From positions 21,402-85,401 of the forward strand of contig WVSL01000020.1 of NCBI GenBank assembly GCA_015689685.1: 64,000 nucleotides of DNA. Reading direction: 5' to 3'. The position numbers and the translations under genes are program-made. This stretch comes from Rhodobacterales bacterium HKCCE2091. Its GTDB lineage: Bacteria; Pseudomonadota; Alphaproteobacteria; Rhodobacterales; Rhodobacteraceae. This document shows, piece by piece, positions 55,018 through 64,000 of this stretch. The notes under the pieces are model-generated. The model searched no databases, was not told where the DNA came from, and saw only the letters and a list, made by a program, of their open reading frames with translations. The stretch's first letter is position 1, and the number at the start of each line of letters is the position of its first letter.

Positions 55018-56361
55018 TCAGCGGATCGCGTCCCACGCGCTCTGGATGTTCTGGGCCTCGGCCTCGGCATCCCCGGTGCGCATGTACTCGACCATCCCGG
55101 TCCAGAACGCGCCCGCGCCGATCTCAGCCGGCATCAGGTCCGACGCGTCGAAGCGGAACGAGGTCGCGTTCAGGAGGATGTCGCCCATCCCGCGCAGGGT
55201 GTCGTCGGCATAGAGGTCGCTGTTGACGCCGTTGTAGGGCGTCAGGAAGCCCGACTGCGCCATCCACAGCTCGTGGCTGATCGGCGTCTGCAAGAACGAG
55301 ATCAGCGCCCGCGCGGCGTCGCTGTCCTCGGTGATCGACCACGCCGTGCCGGCGCCGAGAACCGGGTTGCCCAAGTCCTGCTCGGCGAAGGACGGGAAGT
55401 AGAAGAAGTCGAACTCCGCGCCCTCGGGGAAGAAGGTCGGGATGAACGAGGCCTGGTGGTGCATCAGGCAGCCCGGCGGGATCGTGAAGAGACCGTCGGG
55501 GCTGTCGCGGAAGTCGCTCGCCACCACCTCGGCCGGGGTCATCCCGGTATAGTCCTCGTTGCGGGCGAACGACCCGAAGGTCTCGATCGCGCCGACAATC
55601 GCCGCATCGGTGAAGGGCAGTTCGTTCGACACCCAGGCGTCGTAGGTTTCCAGCGGCTGCGTGCGCAGCATGATGTCCTCGACCCAGTCGGTCGCGGGCC
55701 AGCCGGTCGCGTCGCCCGACCCGATGCCGATGCACCAGGGCGTGAAGCCGTCGGCCACCGCCTGGTCGCTCAGCGCGATCAGGTCTTCCATCGTCTCGGG
55801 GATCTCGTAGCCGAGTTCCTCGAAGATCGGCGGCGAGTACCAGACCAGCGATTTCACGTCGACCTTGTAAAAAAAGCCGTTCAGCGCCGGGCCGCCGGCC
55901 TGGCTGTTCTCGGAGGTCGCGAGATCGACCCAGGACTGGCCCGCGGCGTAGTTCTCGACCACCCAGCTGGCCACGTCGTCGCCGAGCGGGGCGATGTTGC
56001 CCGCGGCGGCGAGGTCGGCCATCAGGCCCGGCTGCGGGATCACCGCGATGTTCGGCAGGCCGCCGGTCTGGGCGGCGCGGCGCAGTTCGCTTTCGAAGCT
56101 GTCGGAGCCGGAATATTCCACCGTCGCGCCGGTCGCTTCCTCGAAATAGGCCAGCACGCTGACCACGAGATCGCGGTCGTCGCCGATCCACGGGCCCGAG
56201 ACGGTGACGGTCTGGCCGCTCAGGTCATGCGCGCCGGCGAAGTCCTCGTAGCTCTGCCAGTTGAAGTCCCCCTCGCCGACGGGGAAAATCAATTGCTGGG
56301 CGTTCACCGCGCCCGCGGACAGCGCGATCACGGCTGCCGAAGTCGTCAGGATCGTTCTCAT
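55018..56361 (-). CDS. aglE: Alpha-glucoside-binding periplasmic protein
   Basis: A 447-residue extracellular solute-binding protein with a signal peptide (MRTILTTSAAVIALSAGAVN, cleavage near AQ). The mature part (QTVTVSGPWIGDDRDLVVSV, GFFYKVDVKSLVWYSPPIFE, GDATGWPATDWVEDIML) fits the AglE type of alpha-glucoside-binding proteins. It is the first gene of aglEFGAK; a palindrome of the AglR type lies 72 bases before the start. The ATG at 56361 begins the signal peptide; an in-frame ATG at 56400 adds a non-signal extension and is not used. Confidence 0.94.
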   Translation of the reverse strand: MRTILTTSAAVIALSAGAVNAQQLIFPVGEGDFNWQSYEDFAGAHDLSGQTVTVSGPWIGDDRDLVVSVLAYFEEATGATVEYSGSDSFESELRRAAQTGGLPNIAVIPQPGLMADLAAAGNIAPLGDDVASWVVENYAAGQSWVDLATSENSQAGGPALNGFFYKVDVKSLVWYSPPIFEELGYEIPETMEDLIALSDQAVADGFTPWCIGIGSGDATGWPATDWVEDIMLRTQPLETYDAWVSNELPFTDAAIVGAIETFGSFARNEDYTGMTPAEVVASDFRDSPDGLFTIPPGCLMHHQASFIPTFFPEGAEFDFFYFPSFAEQDLGNPVLGAGTAWSITEDSDAARALISFLQTPISHELWMAQSGFLTPYNGVNSDLYADDTLRGMGDILLNATSFRFDASDLMPAEIGAGAFWTGMVEYMRTGDAEAEAQNIQSAWDAIR

Positions 56362-56432
56362 TGGGTCCTCCCGTTTTCTTTGCCCCATTAACGAGCGCAA
56401 TTGCCTCCACGCGCAAGGGGCGATGCGGTTCC

Positions 56433-56444
56433 CAAAGCGCTTTG
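56433..56444. promoter_or_regulatory. Candidate AglR operator, aglE side
   Basis: CAAAGCGCTTTG is a perfect 12-base palindrome with a central CG, the standard half-site geometry of LacI-family operators. It lies 72 bases before aglE. A related site precedes aglR itself (56594). Both sites sit in the 259-base region between the divergent aglE and aglR genes. Confidence 0.75.
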
Positions 56445-56593
56445 AGTGACGAAAACCTGCGTCACCGGACGGGTGGAGTCAATCGGGGACCGTGGAAATA
56501 TCGCCCTGTAACCCACTTTGCAGTCGCAGAAATTCTAGCTGCGGCGCGGCTTTGACAGGGGCCGCGGCCCGTGCCTAGGCTTGGCCAGCTGAA

Positions 56594-56607
56594 TCGAAGC
56601 GCTTTGA
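56594..56607. promoter_or_regulatory. Candidate AglR operator, aglR side
   Basis: TCGAAGCGCTTTGA contains AAGCGCTT, the same core as the aglE-side site, and is symmetric except for one pair. It lies 13 bases before the aglR start, over the ribosome-binding/transcription start region, which would suit autoregulation. Confidence 0.65.
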
Positions 56608-56620
56608 AGGCGCCGGGGAC

Positions 56621-57646
56621 ATGAACCTCAAGGAACTCGCCGCCTCCCTGAAGCTGTCGCAGACCACCGTGAGCCGCGCGCTCAACGGCTATCCGGAGGT
56701 GCGCGAGGAAACCCGCCGCCGGGTGCTGGCGGCGGCCAAGGCGGCGAACTACCAGCCGAATTCCCGCGCCCGCAGGCTCGCCACCGGCCGCGCGATGGCG
56801 GTCGGCCACGTCGTCACGCTGTCGGACCAGGGGCAGATGATAAACCCGGTCTTTTCCGACTTCATGGCCGGCGCGGGCGAGGTCTATGCCCGCGAGGGCT
56901 ACGACCTCGTGCTGTCCATCGTCCCGGCGGGCGAGGAGGAACGCGCCTACCGGCAGCTGGCCTCCAACGGGTCGGTCGACGGGGTGATGGTGCAGTCGCC
57001 GCGCCCGGACGACCCGCGCATCGCGCTGTTGCAGGAAATCGGGATGCCCTTCGTCGTCCACGGCCGCACCACGGCGCGGGACAGCCATTCCTGGCTCGAC
57101 ATCGCGAACACCACCGCCTTCCGCCGCGCCACCGACCTGCTTCTGGACCTCGGCCACCGGCGCATTGCGCTCCTGAACGGGGAGGAGAAGCTCGATTTCG
57201 CCCGCCGCCGCCGCAACGGCTACGTCGCGGCGCTGGAGGCGCGCGGGATCGCCCCCGACCCAGCGCTGATCGCGGGCGCCGAGATGACCGAGGCCTACGG
57301 CTATGCCCGCGCCCGCGCGCTGCTGGACGGGCGGTCGCCGCCCACGGCCTTCCTCGCCTCCTCCGTCCTCGTCGCCTTCGGGGTCGGGCGGGCGGTCGGC
57401 GAACGCGGGCTCGCGCTCGGCCGCGAGGTCTCGCTCGTGACCCATGACGACGTGCTGTCCTACCTGTCGAACGACCGCGACGGCCCGCACTTCACCGCCA
57501 CCCGCAGCCCGATCCGCGCCGCCGGCGCCCGTTGCGCCGAGATGCTGATCGGGCTCATATGCAATCCCGGGACCGGGCCCGTGCAGGAACTCTGGCCCGT
57601 GGACCTGACCGTGGGACGCACCACCGGCCCCTGCCCCGATACATGA
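56621..57646 (+). CDS. aglR: LacI-family regulator of alpha-glucoside use
   Basis: A 341-residue LacI-type repressor. The helix-turn-helix is at the N-terminus (MNLKELAASLKLSQTTVSRA), with the hinge helix NSRARRLATGR, which inserts in the minor groove at a central CG. The sugar-binding domain follows. It is divergent from aglEFGAK and is followed by the beta-glucosidase and glucokinase genes, so it likely controls both sides. The flanking palindromes contain the central CG typical of this family. The inducer is unknown, probably an alpha-glucoside. Confidence 0.92.
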   Translation: MNLKELAASLKLSQTTVSRALNGYPEVREETRRRVLAAAKAANYQPNSRARRLATGRAMAVGHVVTLSDQGQMINPVFSDFMAGAGEVYAREGYDLVLSIVPAGEEERAYRQLASNGSVDGVMVQSPRPDDPRIALLQEIGMPFVVHGRTTARDSHSWLDIANTTAFRRATDLLLDLGHRRIALLNGEEKLDFARRRRNGYVAALEARGIAPDPALIAGAEMTEAYGYARARALLDGRSPPTAFLASSVLVAFGVGRAVGERGLALGREVSLVTHDDVLSYLSNDRDGPHFTATRSPIRAAGARCAEMLIGLICNPGTGPVQELWPVDLTVGRTTGPCPDT

Positions 57647-57658
57647 AGGACGCATGAC

Positions 57659-58972
57659 ATGAACCTGACCCGAAACGATTTTCCTGACGGGTTCCAGTTC
57701 GGCGTCGCGACATCGGCCTACCAGATCGAGGGCCGCGACTTCGGCGGCTGCGGCCCCTGCCACTGGGACAGCTTCGCCGCCACCCCCGGCAACGTCGTCC
57801 GCGCCGAGGACGGCGCGGTGGCCTGCGACCACTACCACCGGCTCGACGAGGATCTCGACCTGGTCGCCAGGCTCGGCGCCGATGTCTACCGGTTCTCGAC
57901 CTCCTGGGCGCGGGTGATCCCGGAGGGGCGCGGCGCGCCGAACCCCGAGGGGCTCGATTTCTACGACCGGCTCGTCGACGGCCTGCTGGCGCGCGGTATC
58001 AAGCCCGCCGCCACGCTCTACCACTGGGAACTGCCGCAGCCGCTGGCCGATCTCGGCGGCTGGCGGAACCGCGACATCGGCGACTGGTTCGCCGATTTCA
58101 CCGAGACCGTGATGGCGCGGATCGGCGACAGGGTCTGGTCCGCCGCGCCGATCAACGAGCCCTGGTGCGTCGGCTGGCTCAGCCATTTCGACGGCCACCA
58201 CGCCCCGGGCCTCCGCGACATCCGCGCCACCGCCCGGGCGATGCACCATATCCTGCTGGCGCACGGGCGTTCGATCGAGGTCATGCGCGGGCTCGGCATG
58301 GGCAACCTCGGCGCGGTCTGCAACTTCGAATGGGCCGAGCCCGCCGACGACAGCGCGGACAGCGCCGCGGCGGCGGAGACCTACGACGCGATCTACAACC
58401 GCTTCTTCCTCGGCGGGCTGTTCCGGGGCGAATACCCCGCCCCCGTGCTGGCCGGGCTGGAGCCGCACCTGCCCGAGGGCTGGCAGGACGATTTCGCCAC
58501 CATCGGCGCGCCGCTCGACTGGCTCGGGCTGAACTTCTACACCCGCAAGCTGATCACCAAGGGCGACGGCCCCTGGCCGCACTACGCCGAGGTCGAGGGC
58601 CCGCTGCCGAAGACCCAGATGGGGTGGGAGATCGAGCCCGCCGCCCTGACCCGGTTCCTGATCCGCGCCGCGCGGGACTACACCGGCGACCTGCCGCTCT
58701 ACGTCACCGAGAACGGCATGGCGAGCGCGAACCCCTTCGACGACCCCGACCGCATCGGCTACCTGTCCGACCACCTCGAAGCCGTCCGCGCCGCCATCGC
58801 CGAGGGCGCGCCGGTCGCGGGCTATTACGTCTGGTCGCTGATGGACAACTACGAATGGTCGCTCGGCTACGAGAAGCGGTTCGGCCTCGTCCACGTCGAT
58901 TTCGAGACGCTGGCGCGGACGCCGAAAGCGTCCTATCACGCGCTGGCATCCTGGTGGCGAACGGAGGACTAG
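57659..58972 (+). CDS. Beta-glucosidase, GH1 family
   Basis: A 437-residue GH1 enzyme. The acid/base glutamate is in INEPWCVGW and the nucleophile glutamate in LYVTENGMASANPFDDP. The start (FPDGFQFGVATSAYQIEG) and the GH1 helix region VWSLMDNYEWSLGYEKRFGL are standard. It has no signal peptide, so it acts on imported beta-glucosides. It starts 12 bases after aglR stops, a link between alpha- and beta-glucoside use. GH1 also covers other beta-glycosides, so the substrate is not fixed. Confidence 0.93.
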   Translation: MNLTRNDFPDGFQFGVATSAYQIEGRDFGGCGPCHWDSFAATPGNVVRAEDGAVACDHYHRLDEDLDLVARLGADVYRFSTSWARVIPEGRGAPNPEGLDFYDRLVDGLLARGIKPAATLYHWELPQPLADLGGWRNRDIGDWFADFTETVMARIGDRVWSAAPINEPWCVGWLSHFDGHHAPGLRDIRATARAMHHILLAHGRSIEVMRGLGMGNLGAVCNFEWAEPADDSADSAAAAETYDAIYNRFFLGGLFRGEYPAPVLAGLEPHLPEGWQDDFATIGAPLDWLGLNFYTRKLITKGDGPWPHYAEVEGPLPKTQMGWEIEPAALTRFLIRAARDYTGDLPLYVTENGMASANPFDDPDRIGYLSDHLEAVRAAIAEGAPVAGYYVWSLMDNYEWSLGYEKRFGLVHVDFETLARTPKASYHALASWWRTED

Positions 58973-58976
58973 GCCC

Positions 58977-59924
58977 ATGCCCGAACGCTCGCTCGTCGCG
59001 GATATCGGCGGCACCAACACGCGGGTCGCGCTGGCCGAGGGGCCGGCGGTGGACGCGGGCTCCGTCCGCCGGTTCGCCAATGCCGAGCATTCCGGCATCG
59101 CGGAGGTCCTGCGCCGCTACCTCGACGAGACCGGCACCGACCGCGACCGCATCACCGGGGTCTGCGTCGCCGCCGCCGGGCCGGTGCGGGACGGCGTGGC
59201 GCAGCTGACGAACCTCGACTGGACCATCGACCGCGACACGCTCCGGACCGTCCTGACCGCCGAGCGCGTGGCGGTGCTGAACGACCTGCAGGCGCAGGGA
59301 CACGCCATCGGCCACATCGCCCCCGGCAACCTGATCGAGGTGCTGCCGCAGCCCGACGCCAGCCGCCATGCCGCGAAACTCGTGGTCGGCGTCGGCACCG
59401 GGTTCAACGCGGCACCGGTCTACGACACCGCCGCCGGCCGCTTCGTGCCGCCGTCCGAATGCGGGCACATCACCCTGCCCGACACAGGCGGCGCACGCGC
59501 GGCGAAGATCGCCGAGGCGCTGCGCCGCGACCATAGCCTCGCCTCGGTCGAGGAGGCGCTTTCGGGGCGCGGCATCGGCAACGTCCACCGCGCGCTGCAC
59601 GGCGAGGAGGCCAAGGCGGCCGAGATCCTCGGCGCGCTGGAGGCCGGCGACGACAAGGCCGCCGAGACCGTGCGCGCCGTCGTCCGCCTGCTCGGGGCCG
59701 TGATCGGGGATCTCGCGCTGATCCACCTGCCCTTCGGCGGCATCTACCTGGTCGGCGGCGTGACCCGGAACCTCGCGCCCTGGCTCGATGCCTTCGGCTT
59801 CGCCGGGCAGATGCGGGCGAAGGGCCGGTTCGGCCCGTTCATGGAGCAGTTCGGCGTGTCCGTGGTGACCGACGACTACGCCGCGCTGACCGGCTGCGCC
59901 TCGCACCTCGCGCACCAGCTTTAG
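58977..59924 (+). CDS. glk: Glucokinase
   Basis: A 315-residue ASKHA-fold kinase of the Glk (not ROK) type: LVADIGGTNTRVALAEG at the N-terminus (phosphate loop), LNDLQAQGHAIGHIAPG with the sugar-binding aspartate, VVGVGTGFNAAPVYD, and GGIYLVGGVTRNLAPWLDA. It phosphorylates the glucose released by AglA and the GH1 enzyme, feeding Zwf. It starts five bases after the beta-glucosidase gene. Confidence 0.96.
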   Translation: MPERSLVADIGGTNTRVALAEGPAVDAGSVRRFANAEHSGIAEVLRRYLDETGTDRDRITGVCVAAAGPVRDGVAQLTNLDWTIDRDTLRTVLTAERVAVLNDLQAQGHAIGHIAPGNLIEVLPQPDASRHAAKLVVGVGTGFNAAPVYDTAAGRFVPPSECGHITLPDTGGARAAKIAEALRRDHSLASVEEALSGRGIGNVHRALHGEEAKAAEILGALEAGDDKAAETVRAVVRLLGAVIGDLALIHLPFGGIYLVGGVTRNLAPWLDAFGFAGQMRAKGRFGPFMEQFGVSVVTDDYAALTGCASHLAHQL

Positions 59925-60266
59925 CGCGGGGTTCGGGGTTCTGCGATTTCTGGAACCGGGTTAGCGGGCGGGCGGTCGTCTCACCGCCACCTGGCAGAGC
60001 CGCTTTGCCCCTAGGCCGAACGACATCACCGCTCCGCACCGCCGCGGAATCAAGGCCGAAGGCCGCCGCGCATCGCCGGGCCGCCCCCCGGCACGGCGAT
60101 TTGGTGACGCCTGGACCCAGCTCGCCGCTACTCCCGACCTTGATGGATAAAACGCAGTAGCCGCACGGTCAGTTCGCCGCGCCGCGGTCCGCCGATGCGC
60201 GGCTTTGCACCCGGTCAGACGGGCGAGAACCCGATCTCGATAGTCAACCGCGTTGGCCAAGCGGCG
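59925..60266. other. 342-base intergenic region between glk and putR
   Basis: No credible gene is present, although two short Arg-rich frames are open. It contains one hairpin, ATCGCCG (60072-60078) with CGGCGAT (60094-60100), in the place where glk and putR transcripts converge; it may terminate either. Otherwise nothing is recognised. Confidence 0.55.
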
Positions 60267-60728
60267 TCAGATGCCGCTTTCCTTCACCGCCTCCATCGCG
60301 ACGTGGGTCGAGGAATGGGCGACGTGCGGCAGGGCCGAGATCACCTCGCCGAGCACGCGGCGGTATTCCGCGATATCCGCCGTCCGCACCTTCAGCAGGT
60401 AGTCGAACGCGCCCGCGATCATGTGGCACTGTTCCACCTCCGGCACTTTCAGGACGGCCGCGTTGAAGGCCCTCAGCGCGGCCTCCCGCGTGTCCGACAG
60501 CCGCACCTCGACGAAGGCGACGTGGTCCTGCCCCAGCTTGACGGGATCGAGCACCGCGCGGTAGCCGCGGATGTAGCCCGCGGCCTCCAGCCGCTTCAGC
60601 CGCACCTGCGCCGGGCTCTTCGACAGGCCGACCCTGCGGGCCAGTTCCGTGACGGGCATCCGCCCGTCGAACGCCAGCGCGGCCAGGATTCGCCGGTCGA
60701 ACGTATCGAGTTCCGCGGTCTCGCCCAT
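60267..60728 (-). CDS. putR: Lrp/AsnC-family regulator, PutR-type
   Basis: A 153-residue Lrp-type protein. The helix-turn-helix is DGRMPVTELARRVGLSKSPA with LDTFDRRILAALA before it, and the C-terminal RAM domain ends ALPHVAHSSTHVAMEAVKES. I chose the ATG at 60728; a GTG seven codons upstream is open. It is divergent from putA across 123 bases, the standard arrangement of the proline-responsive activator PutR and its target. The role is inferred from that arrangement. Confidence 0.9.
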   Translation of the reverse strand: MGETAELDTFDRRILAALAFDGRMPVTELARRVGLSKSPAQVRLKRLEAAGYIRGYRAVLDPVKLGQDHVAFVEVRLSDTREAALRAFNAAVLKVPEVEQCHMIAGAFDYLLKVRTADIAEYRRVLGEVISALPHVAHSSTHVAMEAVKESGI

Positions 60729-60851
60729 GATCCGGCCTTTCGATTGCACTCAACTCGGGACAATCGCCTGTCAACGCCACGAGTCAAGGAAACCTTCCCG
60801 CGGGTCCGTTGCTAAACTCCTCCAACCGCACCCTCCAGGGGACATCGCCAC

Positions 60852-63800
60852 GTGACCGACCACCCGATCCGCGCCGCCATCGCCGAGCTTCACGTCCTGC
60901 CGGAGGAGGAAGCGCTCGACCGGCTCCTGTCCCGCGCCGCGCCCGACGACGGCCTGCGCGCCCGCGCCGTCCGAAAGGGCGCCGACCTCGTCAGCGCCAT
61001 GCGGTCGGAGCCGCATCCGGGGCTGATGGAAGTGTTCCTCGCGGAATACGGGCTGTCGACGCGGGAAGGCATCGCGCTCATGTGCCTCGCCGAGGCGCTG
61101 CTCAGGGTGCCGGATGCCGACACGATGGACGCGCTGATCGAGGACAAGATCGCGCCGTCGGAATGGGGCGCGCACCTCGGCCATTCGTCCTCGGTGCTGG
61201 TCAATGCCTCGACCTGGGCGCTGATGCTGACGGGCCGCGTGCTGCAGGACGGCGAGGGCATGGCGAGCGTCCTGCGCGGCGCGCTGCGGCGCGTGGGCGA
61301 GCCGGTGATCCGCGCCGCCGTCGCCCGCGCCATGCGCGAGATGGGCAGCCAGTTCGTCCTGGGCGAAACCATCGCGGCCGCCACCGCGCGCGCCGCGAGG
61401 ATGGAGGCGAAGGGCTATACCTATTCCTACGACATGCTCGGCGAGGCCGCGCTGACCCAGGCCGACGCCGACGACTTCCTCGACGCCTACCGCGGTGCCA
61501 TCGCCGCGCTCGCGCCCCGCGCGACCTCGACCGACATCCGCGCCAATCCCGGCATCTCGATCAAGCTGTCGGCCCTGCACTCGCGCTACGAGGAATTGCA
61601 GCGCCACCGCGCGGACGAACTGATCGCCCGCACCCGCGATCTCGCCCGCGCCGCGCGGGCCGCGAACATGGGGCTCAACATCGACGCGGAGGAGGCCGAG
61701 CGGCTGGACCTGTCGCTCGACGTGATCGAGGCGGTGCTGGCCGACCCCGACCTTGCCGGCTGGGACGGGTTCGGCGTCGTGGTGCAGGCCTATTCCAAGC
61801 GCGCGCCGGCGGTCATCGACTGGCTCGCCGACCTCGCCCGCCGCCACGACCGCAAGCTGATGGTGCGGCTGGTGAAGGGCGCCTACTGGGACCGCGAGAT
61901 CAAGCGCGCGCAGGTCGAGGGGCTGGCCGGTTTCCCGGTCTACACCCGAAAGGCCGCAACCGATGCCGCCTACCTGTGCTGCGCGCGGCTCCTGTTCGGG
62001 CACGGCGACCGGCTCTACCCGCAATTCGCCACCCACAACGCCCATACCGTCGCCGCCATCGCGGAAATGGCGGAGGGCCGGCCGTTCGAGTTCCAGCGCC
62101 TGCACGGGATGGGCGAACAGCTCTACGAGATCCTGCGCCGCGACACGCCGCACCGGGTCCGCATCTACGCCCCCGTCGGCGCGCATCGCGACCTGCTGGC
62201 CTACCTCGTCCGGCGGTTGCTGGAAAACGGCGCGAACTCTTCCTTCGTCAACCAGGTGCTCGACACGCGGAAAACGCCAGAGGAAATCGCCGCCGACCCG
62301 TTCGCGGCGCTGGACGCTGCGGGGCCGAACCGCGCCGTCCGCGCGCCCGCCGACCTGTTCGCGCCGGAGCGGCGGAACTCGCGCGGGCACGACCTCTGGG
62401 ACCGGGCGGACCTCGCCGCCGTGGAGACCGGGCGGGACCGGTTCGCGGACACCCGCTGGACCGCCGGGGACGGCCTCGGCGGGGCCCGGATCGACATTCA
62501 CAACCCCGCCGATCCATCTGATATCGTTGGTCAAGTCATTGAGGCCGCGCCGGGGGACGTCGCCGCCGCGCTCGACCGTGCCGCACCCTGGGACGCGGAC
62601 CGGGCGACCCGCGCCGACACCCTCCGCCGTGCCGCCGATCTCTACGAGGCGCAGGAGAGCGAGATCTTCGCCCTCCTCGCGCGGGAGGCCGGCAAGACGC
62701 TGACCGACGCGCTCGCGGAGCTGCGCGAGGCGGTGGATTTCCTGCGCTACTACGCGGCCCGGTCGGAGGCGCTGACCGAACCGCCGCTCGGCGTCGTCAC
62801 CTGCATCTCGCCCTGGAACTTTCCACTGGCGATATTCACCGGCCAGATCGCGGCGGCGCTTGCCGCGGGCAACGGCGTGCTGGCGAAACCGGCCGAGGCG
62901 ACGCCGCTGGTCGCCGCCCGCGCCGTCGCGCTCCTGCACGAGGCCGGCGTGCCCGCGACCGCGCTGCAACTCCTGCCCGGCAAGGGGTCGGAGGTCGGCG
63001 CGGCGCTGACATCGGACCCCCGCATCGGCGGCGTGACCTTCACAGGTTCGACGGCGACGGCGCAGGCGATCAACCGGGCGATGGCCGCGAACCTCGCGCC
63101 GTCCGCCCCGCTGATCGCGGAGACGGGCGGTCTCAATGCCATGATCGTCGATTCCACCGCGCTGCCGGAACAGGCGATCCGCGATATCGTCACCTCCGCC
63201 TTCCGCTCCGCCGGGCAGCGCTGCTCGGCGCTGCGGATGCTCTACCTGCAACGGGACATCGCCGCGCCGTTCCTGGAGATGCTGCGGGGCGCGATGGACG
63301 AACTGGTCGCGGGCGACCCCGCGGACCGCGCCACCGATCTCGGGCCGGTCATCTCGGCCGAGGCGAAGGCGGGGATCCTGGACCACATCGCGACCGCCCG
63401 CGCCGCGGGCCGGGTGCTGCACGAAACCGACGTGCCCGCGACCGGCCATTTCGTTCCGGCCACGCTGATCGACCTGCCCGGCGGCATCGCGGCGCTCGAC
63501 CGCGAGGTGTTCGGCCCGGTCCTGCACGTCGCCACCTTCGAGGCGCAGGACCTGTCCCGCGTCGTCGACGCCATCAACGCGCGCGGCTACGGCCTGACCT
63601 TCGGGATGCATTCGCGCATCGACGACCGGGTGCAGACCGTGGCGGCGCGGATCCGCTGCGGCAACGCCTACGTCAACCGCAACCAGATCGGCGCCATCGT
63701 CGGCAGCCAGCCCTTCGGCGGCGAGGGCCTGTCGGGCACGGGGCCCAAGGCGGGCGGGCCGCATTACCTGCCCCGGTTCTGCCGCGCCGCACCGGGGGCA

Positions 63801-64000
63801 TCGGGGGAACGCGCCGGGCCCGCATCGACGCCGGACCTGTCCGCGCGGCTCGCGGCCCTGCCCGCCCCATCGGCCGCGCCCCTGTCCGAAACCGACCTGC
63901 CCGGCCCGACCGGCGAGGCCAACCGGCTGACCACGCATCCGCGCGGCCGCGTGCTCTGCCTCGGCCCCGGCACCGCGGCGGCGGAGGCACAGGCGGAGGC
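60852..64000 (+). CDS. putA: Bifunctional proline dehydrogenase/P5C dehydrogenase (3' end cut off)
   Basis: The frame starts with GTG at 60852 after AGGGGAC and runs to the window edge: 1049 codons visible. Residues about 30-430 hold the proline dehydrogenase barrel (GISIKLSALHSRYEELQRHR, MGLNIDAEEAERLDLSLD, VRLVKGAYWDREIKRAQ). Residues about 510-1000 hold the aldehyde dehydrogenase with the glutamate in IAETGGLNAMIVDS and the nucleophile cysteine in RSAGQRCSALR. It oxidises proline to glutamate in two steps. There is no N-terminal ribbon-helix-helix, so it is not self-regulating; PutR is the likely regulator. Confidence 0.96.
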   Translation, partial: MTDHPIRAAIAELHVLPEEEALDRLLSRAAPDDGLRARAVRKGADLVSAMRSEPHPGLMEVFLAEYGLSTREGIALMCLAEALLRVPDADTMDALIEDKIAPSEWGAHLGHSSSVLVNASTWALMLTGRVLQDGEGMASVLRGALRRVGEPVIRAAVARAMREMGSQFVLGETIAAATARAARMEAKGYTYSYDMLGEAALTQADADDFLDAYRGAIAALAPRATSTDIRANPGISIKLSALHSRYEELQRHRADELIARTRDLARAARAANMGLNIDAEEAERLDLSLDVIEAVLADPDLAGWDGFGVVVQAYSKRAPAVIDWLADLARRHDRKLMVRLVKGAYWDREIKRAQVEGLAGFPVYTRKAATDAAYLCCARLLFGHGDRLYPQFATHNAHTVAAIAEMAEGRPFEFQRLHGMGEQLYEILRRDTPHRVRIYAPVGAHRDLLAYLVRRLLENGANSSFVNQVLDTRKTPEEIAADPFAALDAAGPNRAVRAPADLFAPERRNSRGHDLWDRADLAAVETGRDRFADTRWTAGDGLGGARIDIHNPADPSDIVGQVIEAAPGDVAAALDRAAPWDADRATRADTLRRAADLYEAQESEIFALLAREAGKTLTDALAELREAVDFLRYYAARSEALTEPPLGVVTCISPWNFPLAIFTGQIAAALAAGNGVLAKPAEATPLVAARAVALLHEAGVPATALQLLPGKGSEVGAALTSDPRIGGVTFTGSTATAQAINRAMAANLAPSAPLIAETGGLNAMIVDSTALPEQAIRDIVTSAFRSAGQRCSALRMLYLQRDIAAPFLEMLRGAMDELVAGDPADRATDLGPVISAEAKAGILDHIATARAAGRVLHETDVPATGHFVPATLIDLPGGIAALDREVFGPVLHVATFEAQDLSRVVDAINARGYGLTFGMHSRIDDRVQTVAARIRCGNAYVNRNQIGAIVGSQPFGGEGLSGTGPKAGGPHYLPRFCRAAPGASGERAGPASTPDLSARLAALPAPSAAPLSETDLPGPTGEANRLTTHPRGRVLCLGPGTAAAEAQAE

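Noticed and set aside
59961..60260. Small protein or transposase remnant between glk and putR
   Set aside because: The frame is Arg-rich, lacks an RBS and shows no transposase motif.

Overview
The window is chromosomal DNA from a high-GC alphaproteobacterium, most probably Rhodobacterales (Roseobacter/Paracoccus relatives). The evidence is a CckA hybrid kinase, a recA gene with alphaproteobacterial GAAC-N7-GAAC SOS boxes, an Entner-Doudoroff set with aglEFGAK, a VPLPA-CTERM protein, and near-universal G/C third codon positions. No plasmid, phage or CRISPR structure was seen. One tRNA gene, tRNA-Gly(CCC), is present.

Layout. 1-9.7 kb is housekeeping and signalling: the tail of an Lrp regulator, a YitT membrane protein, alaS with a DUF1330 gene, a DUF3179 exported protein, recA, a sulfotransferase-like gene and cckA. 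9.7-17.7 kb holds rsmB, guaB, rlmE and ppx/gppA, a core block with two insertions: a VOC/HxlR/truncated-GST set between rsmB and guaB, and a small RTX protein between rlmE and ppx. 17.8-30.9 kb is the most unusual part. A C1/corrinoid cluster (virulence-factor-family protein, MTHFR, HAD, methyltetrahydrofolate:corrinoid methyltransferase, membrane protein, ASKHA corrinoid activator) is followed by a secreted trypsin-like protease, tRNA-Gly, a DUF2127 protein and a 1062-residue fusion. That fusion joins a cytoplasmic reductive dehalogenase to a phthalate-dioxygenase-reductase-type module. It is divergent from a ureohydrolase.

31-34.8 kb is zwf-pgl-pgi. 35-43.4 kb carries a broken Imm11-like immunity gene, an HNH nuclease, a 780-base gene-free stretch, an esterase-alkA pair, an MFS transporter and a cimA-methyltransferase-squalene/phytoene synthase operon. 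43.5-47 kb has cysS, whose 3' third has foreign-looking codon use, an aminotransferase and an outer-membrane barrel protein. 47-60 kb is a sugar-use block: eda and edd, then aglEFGAK with the divergent LacI-type regulator aglR, a GH1 beta-glucosidase and glucokinase. The end holds putR and the first 1049 codons of putA.

How the parts fit. Alpha-glucosides enter through AglEFGK, are hydrolysed by AglA, phosphorylated by Glk, oxidised by Zwf and Pgl, and cleaved by Edd and Eda. The zwf and edd promoters, 19 kb apart, share a near-identical palindrome, and AglR has candidate operators on both sides of its divergent promoter region. The corrinoid activator and the corrinoid-dependent dehalogenase lie 2 kb apart, so a functional link is possible but unproven. 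A hairpin-plus-TATTTG element recurs four times in intergenic DNA.
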